From CAZVEV01 sp964625865 (GTDB taxonomy: Bacteria > Planctomycetota > Phycisphaerae > SM23-33): DNA of 13,055 bases. The notes below the pieces were generated by a model that did not search any database, had not been told where the DNA came from, and was given only the letters and a program-made list of their open reading frames with translations. Each line of letters starts with the position of its first letter. The stretch's first letter is position 1. The position numbers and the translations under genes are program-made. Shown here piece by piece: positions 6,964 to 13,055 of this stretch. The stretch is taken from contig CAZVEV010000165.1 of the NCBI GenBank assembly GCA_964625865.1, positions 1 to 13,055 of the forward strand. Reading direction: 5' to 3'.

Positions 6964-7896
6964 ATGAGCAGGATGATGTTTCGTAGTAGTGTGGCGCTGG
7001 TTATGGCGGTCCTTTCGGTGCCGGCCCTCGCGGACGAGCCGCTGATCAAGGGCACGTTGCGTCACACGGCCCTGATCGCCGACGGGCGGGGCAAGGTGTC
7101 GAAGGTCTCGGCCGATGGCAAGATCGTCTGGCAGGTCAAGGCTCCGCGGTCGCATGACGCCTGGCTGCTGCCCAACGGCAACGTGCTGCTGGCCTACGTC
7201 GTGCGAGGCCGGGGCGGGGCAATGGAAATCAGCCCGGACAAGAAGGTCGTCTGGAAGTATGAGATCAAGGGCGAGGTCCACGCCGTGCAGCGGCTGGCGG
7301 ACGGCAATACGCTGCTCAGCGACACCCATAACGGACGGTTGATCGAGGTCAGCAAGGCGGGCAAGATCGTCAAGGAAGTGAAGGTCACCGCCAAGCTGCG
7401 CGGGCATAACATGATGCGTCACGCCCGCAAGCTGGCCAGCGGGAATTACCTGGTCGCCCATCACAAGAACAAGGTCGTCCGCGAGTACGCGCCGGACGGC
7501 AAGATCGTGATGGAGATCAAGACGAAAACGCCGGTGTTCGCCGCGGTGCGGCTGGCTAATGGCAATACGCTGTGCAGCGACTGGTTCCTGCTGAAGGAGG
7601 TCGACCCCAAGGGCAAGATCGTCTGGTCGATGACGAAGAAGGAGATCGTCGAGCAGTTGGTCCCCGGCGGGAAGGAAGTCGACAGCGGAGACGCCCTGAT
7701 GACGGGCATCCACGCCCTGCCGAACGGAAACATCGCGGTGGCGAATTACTTCGGACACGGCAAGGGACCCCGCGGCGCCGTGCTGTTCGAGGTGACGCGC
7801 GACAAGAAGGTAGTGTGGCAGTACACCGACAAGAAAGCGACCGCCGCCGTGATGGGCGTTCACCTGACCGACGTCAAGGGTCCCCCGCTACGGTAA
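6964..7896 (+). CDS. Secreted small beta-propeller protein
   Basis: A 310-residue protein with a signal peptide at about 1-23 (MSRMMFRSSVALVMAVLSVPALA). The start at 6964 has GAGG 8 nt upstream; an in-frame ATG at 6934 has no clear ribosome binding site and would spoil the signal peptide. The mature part consists of about six repeats pairing '(D/P)GKIVW' strands with 'LxNGNxL' turns, for example ADGKIVWQVKAP...LLPNGNVLLA (50-77), ADGNTLLSD (112-120), ANGNTLCSD (198-206) and LPNGNIAVANY (252-262). This resembles arylsulfotransferase/PQQ-like or NHL-type propellers, but I see no diagnostic catalytic histidine pattern, so a binding or sensory role is as likely as catalysis. There is no haem motif. 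Probably cotranscribed with the ThuA-like gene upstream. Confidence 0.82.
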   Translation: MSRMMFRSSVALVMAVLSVPALADEPLIKGTLRHTALIADGRGKVSKVSADGKIVWQVKAPRSHDAWLLPNGNVLLAYVVRGRGGAMEISPDKKVVWKYEIKGEVHAVQRLADGNTLLSDTHNGRLIEVSKAGKIVKEVKVTAKLRGHNMMRHARKLASGNYLVAHHKNKVVREYAPDGKIVMEIKTKTPVFAAVRLANGNTLCSDWFLLKEVDPKGKIVWSMTKKEIVEQLVPGGKEVDSGDALMTGIHALPNGNIAVANYFGHGKGPRGAVLFEVTRDKKVVWQYTDKKATAAVMGVHLTDVKGPPLR

Positions 7897-7905
7897 CGCG
7901 TCACA

Positions 7906-7920
7906 CCCGCGCGGCGCGGG
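7906..7920 (+). terminator. GC-only hairpin after the small propeller gene
   Basis: CCCGCGC-G-GCGCGGG, a 7-bp stem with a single-base gap, begins 10 nt after the stop codon. There is no T-tract and the loop is sterically short, so it would open by a pair or two. It could assist termination before the pseudogene region, but evidence for a true intrinsic terminator is weak. Confidence 0.25.
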
Positions 7921-7986
7921 CGGCGCCGATGTCGGATCCATCCGGCGCGACAGCATTGTTTGGCGGGCGATCGTCAGATCCCCGTT

Positions 7987-8005
7987 TCCGCCGCAACGCG
8001 GCGGA
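7987..8005. repeat. Short palindrome TCCGCCGC-AAC-GCGGCGGA
   Basis: A perfect 8-bp stem with a 3-nt loop just upstream of the HzsA/FGE remnant. It resembles a simple REP-like hairpin and shares GCGGCGGA-type sequence with the second palindrome of compound repeat C, but it has no GTTTAG or GTAG head and no flanking 8-nt units. Confidence 0.4.
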
Positions 8006-8013
8006 CAGATTGA

Positions 8014-8268
8014 GGCAAGCTGGTGGATCGCTCGTTTTCGAAGTTCCTGCATCCGTATCCGCTGAACGACATGCACGGCAACGCGGCCGAGTGGACGACG
8101 GGCGTCTGGAGCCCGCCGAACGCCCCGAGAACCGTCGCCACCCGCTGCGTCGTACGAGGCGGCTCGTGGCAGGACAGACCCCGCTGGGCGCGCTCGGCAA
8201 GCCGAATGGGATACACCCAATGGCCGCGCGTGGTGGACGTGGGGTTCCGTATTATTGTAGAAGAGTAG
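8014..8268 (+). pseudogene. Remnant of an HzsA-like/FGE fusion gene with internal deletion
   Basis: An open frame of 84 codons plus stop that joins two separated parts of a protein like the intact 1313-residue fusion downstream. GKLVDRSFSKFLHPYPLND matches the propeller stretch around residues 625-642 of the intact protein (LV and FLHPYPLSD conserved). It then runs directly into DMHGNAAEW... to ...VVDVGFRIIVEE, equivalent to residues 1248-1313 (about 48 of 66 identical). The junction lies at a shared L-x-D (CTGnnnGAC), as expected of a deletion at microhomology removing about 1.8 kb. An in-frame TGA lies just upstream (8011-8013). A GTG at 8023 with GAGG 7 nt before it could allow translation, but the product lacks the signal peptide, the haem motifs and most of the FGE fold. 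Further decayed sequence may extend upstream. Confidence 0.75.
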
Positions 8269-8407
8269 TGGTTGGTGGACTGGTTGAGTGGTTAACTGGT
8301 GGATTGGCGAATCCGTAGGGCGTGCAACTCGTTGCACGCGGAACGAAGTCCCAATCCCTCCCGCGTGCAACAAGTTGCACGCCCTACCGGTGAACCGGTC
8401 AACCAAC
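8269..8407. repeat. Compound intergenic repeat, copy A (8-nt-unit arms, REPIN-like core)
   Basis: It begins at the base after the remnant's stop codon and ends 18 nt before the AAAGGA of the next gene. The left arm (8269-8307) is a run of degenerate 8-nt units such as TGGTTGAG, TGGTTAAC and TGGTGGAT. The right arm (8388-8407), reverse-complemented, reads TGGTTGAC, CGGTTCAC, CGG. The core (8315-8387) is described separately. The whole element could fold into one long branched hairpin. Confidence 0.8.
8315..8387. repeat. REPIN-like core of copy A
   Basis: A 73-bp unit made of two inverted GTAG-headed palindromes. The outer 15-bp arms GTAGGGCGTGCAACT (8315-8329) and its exact complement (8373-8387) pair. 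Each half is also a hairpin by itself: GCGTGCAAC-TC-GTTGCACGC (8320-8339) and GCGTGCAAC-AA-GTTGCACGC (8363-8382). GTAG-headed palindromes in inverted pairs match the known layout of REPINs mobilised by RAYT (TnpA-REP) enzymes; no such enzyme is in the window. The core is 71/73 identical to 12411-12483. Confidence 0.8.
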
Positions 8408-8441
8408 GGGCGACTATGCCGCCTGAAAGGAAATACACGAT

Positions 8442-11400
8442 ATGCGAAGACACCTCATGATGCGTGGTGCGGGGATTGCCGTTCTCGCGCTGGCGTGCGC
8501 CATGGTATCCGCGGCGCCGGTGGGGTTTCTCACGGGCGATACGCCGGTCGAGAAACTCGGGCCCGAGGGGCGGGCGGCGTGTGAGTTGGCGACGACGAAG
8601 CACGCGGCCGTCCTGATTCGCGTCACGGGCGACGGGACGTTCGCGGACAAGGCGGGCAAGCCTGTGAATCTCAAGGCGTTCGGCGTGATCTGGTATCACC
8701 AGGGCGACTCGACTGAGCAGAGCGGCCCGATCTACGGCGCCAAGACGATCAAGGCGCTGGGTGACTACGTTAAGGGCGGAGGCAGCCTGTACCTCTCGGG
8801 CGCCGCCCTGGCGATGGTCAACGTCCTCGGCATCGAGCCGGTCCGTCCCCGCCGGGGCGGACCCGGAAACGACACGGGCAAGGCGGGCCTCGTGCCGGCC
8901 CAGACCAAGCACCCGGTCTTTGCCGGGCTGTCGTCCGGCAGGCGAGCGGTCTCGATCAGCGACAGGGGGTACCCGGCGTATTCGGACTTCCACGGATCCG
9001 GCGGCCCGTCAAAGGGCATGCTGCTGGGCAACTCGTCGGGCGGCGGCGAGAGGCCCCTGGTCGAGTACGAAGTGGGCAAGGGGCGCATCATCGCCATGGG
9101 TTGGCGCCTGCCGCACTACAGTTACACGGCCAATCCACACCGCGCCAACCTCGAAAGACTCACGGCCAACATCCTGACGTATCTGGGCAACTCGAAGCAG
9201 TGGCAGAGGATCGTCCTTACCAAGGTCAAGCCAAGACGCGTCACCAAGGCTCGCCCGGCCGAGGCGGCGGACGCCGGCTTCAATCCGCGCGCGATGCGGT
9301 TGGCGATTGAGGACCTGATCAAGACGTACGGGCCGAAGTATCCCAAGGGCGCCGAGTATCTCGCGAGACTCGACGCGATTGAGAAGGACATCGCGGCCGG
9401 TAAGGCGGCCCCGGCGAGGCTCAAGGCCTTCCAGGCCGAGGCGCTGCTGGCCAATCCGCTGATGGACTTCGACAAGCTCATGCTGGTCAAACGGCGGAAC
9501 CTGGCGCTGGTGGCCAACTGGCAAGGGCATTCCTCGCTCAAAGGCACGGGGTACGACAACGAGATCGTCGTCCTCTCGCCGGTCGCCCCCGGGGGGAAGC
9601 TGACGACGCTCTACAAGCCCGAGGGAGGCGAGTACGTCGGCGACGTGGACCTGGACTTCGACGCCAAACGCTTGCTCTTTTCCGACGGCAAGGGATCCAA
9701 TGGGCGGTGGCAGATCGCCGAGTTGGACATCGACCCGGTCGCCGGGACGCGGCGCGGCGGGGACGATCTCCGCGAGATGCCCCTGATCGCGGAGAAAGAC
9801 GTCCACAACTCCGACGCCTGCTACCTGCCCGACGGGAACATCATGTTTGTCTCGACCGCCCCGTTCACGGGCGTTCCGTGTGTCAAGGGCTCCAGCCACG
9901 TGGGCAACATCTATCACCTCACGCGACCCACCGGCAAGATCCGGCGCCTGACGTTCGACCAGGACCACAACTGGTGCCCCACCGCCCTGCACAACGGGCG
10001 CGTGCTGTACCTCCGCTGGGAGTACGCCGACATCCCCCACTTCGTCTCGCGGATCCTGTTCCACATGAACCCCGACGGGACGGACCAGAAGGAGTACTAC
10101 GGCAGCAACTCATACTGGCCCAACAGCATGTTCTTCGCCCGGCCCGTGCCGGGCAGCAGCACGAAGTTCGCGGCCGTTGTCAGTGGGCACCATGATACGC
10201 GGCGGATGGGCGAACTGGTGCTGTTCGACATCGCCAAGGGGCGCTTCGAGGCCGACGGGGTCATCCAGCGGATCCCGGGGCACGGCAAGAAGGTCGAGCC
10301 GGTGATCAAGGACGGACTGGTCAAGGGGCGCTGGCCGATGTTCCTGCATCCGTATCCGCTGAGTGACAAGTACATGCTCGTCTCGGCGCAACTGACCTCG
10401 CGGAGCCGTTGGGGCGTTTATCTGGTCGACGTGTTCGACAACATGCTCCTGCTGGCAGAGACGCCCACCCACGCGCTGGTCGAGCCGATTCCGCTTCGCC
10501 CGACCCCGCGTCCGCCGGTGGTGCCCTCGGTCGTCGATACCGCTCGCAAGGACGCGACGATGTACATGGCGAACATCTACGCCGGTCCGGGGCTGAAGGA
10601 CGTACCGACCGGCACGGTCAAGACGCTGCGCCTCTTTGCGTACCAGTTCGCGTATCACGGCATGGGCGGGCAGGTCAATCGCGTCGGGCTCGACGGGCCC
10701 TGGGACGTTAAGCGCATTCTTGGCACGGTCCCGGTCGAAGCCGACGGCTCGGCGCTGTTCCGCATCCCGGCCAACACGCCGATTGCCATGCAGCCGCTGG
10801 ACGCCGACGGGCGGGCGATCGCCCTGATGCGCAGTTGGACCACCGCCATGCCCGGCGAGGTCCAGTCGTGCGTGGGCTGTCACATGTCGCAGAACTCGAC
10901 CGCCCCGCCGGGCAAGACCGCCGCAGTCGCCCGACAGCCGTCGAAGATCACGCCGTTTTACGGCCCGACGAGGGGCTTCAGCTTCAAGTATGAGGTCCAG
11001 CCGGTCCTCGATAAGTATTGCGTGGGCTGCCACCACGGCAAGAAGCGCGACGACGGCAAGGTCCTGCCGGACTTCACGCCGCGCCCGCCGGTTCAGGCGA
11101 AGGTCAAGAGCGGCGCCTACGCCAAGGGGACGCTGTTCATGCCCTCGTACATCGCCCTGCGGGCTTACATCCGCCCGCCGAGCATCGAGTCGGACATGCA
11201 CCTCCTGCCGCCGTATGAGTTCCACGCATCGACCGCCCGACTGGTCCAGATGCTCGAAAAGGGACACCACAACGTCACGCTGGACACCGAGGCGTGGGAC
11301 CGTCTGGTCACGTGGATTGACCTTCACGCGCCGGCCCACGGCACGTGGCGCGAGGTCGTGGGCGATCGCCTGGTCGACCGCCAGCGCGACCGGCGGCGGG

Positions 11401-12383
11401 CCATGATGAAGCTCTACGCGTACATCGATGAGGACCCCGAGGCGGTCCCCGAGGCCAAGCCGCCCGTCAAGCCGATCATGCCTCCGCCTGAGAAGAAGGT
11501 ACCTGCGACGAAGGTCGCGTGCGAGGGCTGGCCCTTCACCGCGGAAGCCGCCGCCAAGAAGCAAGCTGCCGGCGGGCCTGCAAAGCGCGAGATCGACCTC
11601 GGCAACGGCGTGAAGCTGACGCTTGTGCGCATTCCGAGCGGACAGTTCGTCATGGGCTCGGACAATGGCTTCGCCGACGAACGCCCCCGCAAGGCGGTCG
11701 CCGTCAAGACGTTCTGGATGGGCCAGTTCGAGGTCACAAACGCCCAGTATGCGGCGTTCGACCCCAAGCACGACAGCCGCCTCGAGCATGGGTACTTCCT
11801 GCAGTTCTCCATCCGCGAGCGGGGCTACCCGCTGAACGGACCTACTCAGCCGGTCGTTCGCGTCACGTGGGACCGGGCGGCGGCGTTCTGCGACTGGCTC
11901 TCGAAGAAGGCTGGGGCAAAGGTCGCCCTGCCGACCGAGGCCCAGTGGGAATACGCCTGCCGCGCCGGGACCGAGACGCCCATGTCGTACGGGCCTCTCA
12001 ATGCGAACTTCGCCAAGCTGGCGAACCTTGCCGACAAGACCTTCCGCTCCATGCCCACCTACGGATGGGGCCTGCCCTCGGGCGCCGTGCCCCTGTGGCG
12101 ACCGGCAGCGGAGGCAGTCGACGACGGGCATCGCATCTCGGCGCCGGTGGGCACGTTCGCCCCCAACGCCTGGGGCCTTCACGACATGCACGGCAACGCG
12201 GCCGAGTGGACCCAGGGCCTCTGGAGCCCTCCCAACGCTGCGGCGGGCGGCAAGACCAGTCGCGTGGTGCGGGGCGGGTCCTGGCAGAACAGGCCCTCCT
12301 GGGCCCGGTCGGCCTGCCGGGTGGGATACTACCGTTGGCAGCGCGTGGTGGACGTGGGATTCCGTGTTGTGGTAGAAGAGTGA
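8442..12383 (+). CDS. Secreted fusion: Rossmann-like domain, HzsA-like dihaem propeller and FGE-type domain
   Basis: A 1313-residue protein; AAAGGA lies 10 nt before the ATG and a signal peptide covers about 1-24. Residues about 25-248 form a Rossmann-like domain resembling ThuA or class I amidotransferase folds (LKAFGVIWYH, YVKGGGSLYLSG, GKGRIIAMGW). ANPLMDFDK (337-345) then leads into a TolB-like propeller to about 700. The HZS-alpha middle-type motif LGTVPVEADGSALF...MRS...GE precedes CVGCH (810-814), and a second CVGCH (860-864) lies in VQPVLDKYCVGCHHGKK. After a Pro-rich linker the C-terminus (about 1050-1313) is an FGE/SUMF1-type domain: MGS at 1071, LPTEAQWEYACRAG (1163-1176), GNAAEW (1251-1256), RGGSW (1277-1281). 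The two catalytic cysteine positions after RGGSW appear to be Asn1283 and Ala1288, so formylglycine formation is unlikely; a binding role is inferred. Two haems c imply electron transfer or catalysis outside the cytoplasm; the substrate is unknown. Confidence 0.88.
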   Translation: MRRHLMMRGAGIAVLALACAMVSAAPVGFLTGDTPVEKLGPEGRAACELATTKHAAVLIRVTGDGTFADKAGKPVNLKAFGVIWYHQGDSTEQSGPIYGAKTIKALGDYVKGGGSLYLSGAALAMVNVLGIEPVRPRRGGPGNDTGKAGLVPAQTKHPVFAGLSSGRRAVSISDRGYPAYSDFHGSGGPSKGMLLGNSSGGGERPLVEYEVGKGRIIAMGWRLPHYSYTANPHRANLERLTANILTYLGNSKQWQRIVLTKVKPRRVTKARPAEAADAGFNPRAMRLAIEDLIKTYGPKYPKGAEYLARLDAIEKDIAAGKAAPARLKAFQAEALLANPLMDFDKLMLVKRRNLALVANWQGHSSLKGTGYDNEIVVLSPVAPGGKLTTLYKPEGGEYVGDVDLDFDAKRLLFSDGKGSNGRWQIAELDIDPVAGTRRGGDDLREMPLIAEKDVHNSDACYLPDGNIMFVSTAPFTGVPCVKGSSHVGNIYHLTRPTGKIRRLTFDQDHNWCPTALHNGRVLYLRWEYADIPHFVSRILFHMNPDGTDQKEYYGSNSYWPNSMFFARPVPGSSTKFAAVVSGHHDTRRMGELVLFDIAKGRFEADGVIQRIPGHGKKVEPVIKDGLVKGRWPMFLHPYPLSDKYMLVSAQLTSRSRWGVYLVDVFDNMLLLAETPTHALVEPIPLRPTPRPPVVPSVVDTARKDATMYMANIYAGPGLKDVPTGTVKTLRLFAYQFAYHGMGGQVNRVGLDGPWDVKRILGTVPVEADGSALFRIPANTPIAMQPLDADGRAIALMRSWTTAMPGEVQSCVGCHMSQNSTAPPGKTAAVARQPSKITPFYGPTRGFSFKYEVQPVLDKYCVGCHHGKKRDDGKVLPDFTPRPPVQAKVKSGAYAKGTLFMPSYIALRAYIRPPSIESDMHLLPPYEFHASTARLVQMLEKGHHNVTLDTEAWDRLVTWIDLHAPAHGTWREVVGDRLVDRQRDRRRAMMKLYAYIDEDPEAVPEAKPPVKPIMPPPEKKVPATKVACEGWPFTAEAAAKKQAAGGPAKREIDLGNGVKLTLVRIPSGQFVMGSDNGFADERPRKAVAVKTFWMGQFEVTNAQYAAFDPKHDSRLEHGYFLQFSIRERGYPLNGPTQPVVRVTWDRAAAFCDWLSKKAGAKVALPTEAQWEYACRAGTETPMSYGPLNANFAKLANLADKTFRSMPTYGWGLPSGAVPLWRPAAEAVDDGHRISAPVGTFAPNAWGLHDMHGNAAEWTQGLWSPPNAAAGGKTSRVVRGGSWQNRPSWARSACRVGYYRWQRVVDVGFRVVVEE

Positions 12384-12511
12384 TTGGTTGACTGGTGGAC
12401 TGGCAGATTCGTAGGGCGTGCAACTCGTTGCACGCGGAACGAAGTCCCAATCCCTTCCGCGTGCAACACGTTGCACGCCCTACCGGTCAGCCAATCAACC
12501 AGTGAACCAAC
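12384..12511. repeat. Compound intergenic repeat, copy B (8-nt-unit arms, REPIN-like core)
   Basis: It begins at the base after the fusion gene's stop codon and ends 5 nt before the GGAG of the MoxR-type gene. The left arm reads TGGTTGAC, TGGTGGAC, TGGCAGAT. The right arm (12484-12511), reverse-complemented, reads TGGTTCAC, TGGTTGAT, TGGCTGAC, CGG. The two arms match at about 18 of 21 bases over their best stretch. Arm unit number and sequence differ from copy A although the core is nearly identical. Confidence 0.8.
12411..12483. repeat. REPIN-like core of copy B
   Basis: The same 73-bp double palindrome as at 8315-8387 with two substitutions, one in the central spacer (T for C) and one in the right hairpin loop (AC for AA). 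Inner hairpins are at 12416-12435 and 12459-12478, each with 9-bp arms GCGTGCAAC/GTTGCACGC. The changes fall outside the palindromic arms, which fits conservation of structure. Confidence 0.8.
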
Positions 12512-12528
12512 GTATTGGAGAACGTTCG

Positions 12529-13055
<527 letters not shown>

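Noticed and set aside
5872..7863. 663-codon minus-strand open frame opposite the ThuA-like and small propeller genes
   Set aside because: It spans two well-supported plus-strand genes and their gap, and its translation is rich in Arg, Leu and Asp with no domain motifs.
7897..8010. Further 5' extension of the HzsA/FGE remnant
   Set aside because: Faint similarity to the paralogue around GCCGA..ATCC could be seen, but it is too weak and out of frame to claim by eye.
8269..8407. Insertion sequence or MITE with target-site duplication
   Set aside because: No transposase frame fits in it, and no clean direct repeat flanks the inverted arms; REPIN-like structure fits better.
3187..12383. Anammox hydrazine synthase operon
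   Set aside because: Only the alpha-type architecture is present. No beta or gamma subunit, hydrazine dehydrogenase or other anammox gene is seen, and HzsA-like proteins are widespread in non-anammox planctomycetes.
8442..12383. Active formylglycine-generating enzyme or sulfatase maturation system
   Set aside because: The catalytic cysteines appear to be replaced and no sulfatase is encoded in the window.
10110..12476. 788-codon minus-strand open frame opposite the fusion gene
   Set aside because: The plus-strand reading contains CxxCH, propeller and FGE motifs; the antisense frame runs through the repeat and has none.
8315..12483. CRISPR array
   Set aside because: Only two copies of the 73-bp core exist, 4.1 kb apart with a gene between; there are no regular spacers or cas genes.

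Overview
The window is GC-rich chromosomal DNA, above 60% G+C by eye. It most likely comes from a planctomycete-type bacterium (Planctomycetota, perhaps Phycisphaerae-like). This is inferred from the mix of protein families: two large secreted beta-propeller proteins related to the hydrazine synthase alpha subunit (HzsA-like), each with two CxxCH haem motifs, a 'WPQWRGP'-type PQQ-like propeller, a secreted six-EF-hand protein, a secreted ThuA-like protein and an FGE/SUMF1-type domain. Nothing here is a core anammox gene set, so the HzsA likeness is a family relationship and not evidence for hydrazine synthesis.

Layout. A divergent regulatory region (about 5710-5919) separates two gene sets. 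Leftward on the minus strand lie an HzsA-like dihaem propeller (3187-5709), a PQQ-like propeller with an N-terminal beta-rich domain (976-2985), and a six-EF-hand protein (84-956) only 19 bp further on. Rightward on the plus strand lie a ThuA-like protein (5920-6921), a small propeller (6964-7896), a decayed HzsA/FGE remnant (8014-8268), an intact 1313-residue fusion (8442-12383), and the 5' part of a MoxR-type AAA+ ATPase (12529 to the window end). Every complete intact product has a credible signal peptide. The set therefore looks like an envelope or periplasmic module of propellers, cytochrome c and calcium-binding proteins; its substrate cannot be read from the sequence.

The most unusual content is non-coding. 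Three intergenic spacers, at 3001-3170, 8269-8407 and 12384-12511, are filled almost from stop codon to ribosome binding site by one type of modular repeat. The outer arms are short arrays of a degenerate 8-nt unit (YGGTTRAC), inverted at the far end, and they enclose a hairpin core. In two copies the core is a 73-bp pair of inverted GTAG-headed palindromes (71/73 identical), the architecture of a REPIN. In the third copy the core is different: two other palindromes that share a GTTTAG head. All three copies directly follow HzsA-family coding sequence. I do not recognise this compound arrangement.

Other points of interest are the fusion protein's FGE domain, which lacks the catalytic cysteine pair; an internal-deletion remnant that joins propeller and FGE pieces at a short shared motif; and an 8-bp inverted repeat (AACCGCCA-N15-TGGCGGTT) placed across the rightward promoter in the divergent region. 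No tRNA, rRNA, CRISPR array or transposase gene was seen. Bases 1-83 hold nothing I can support.
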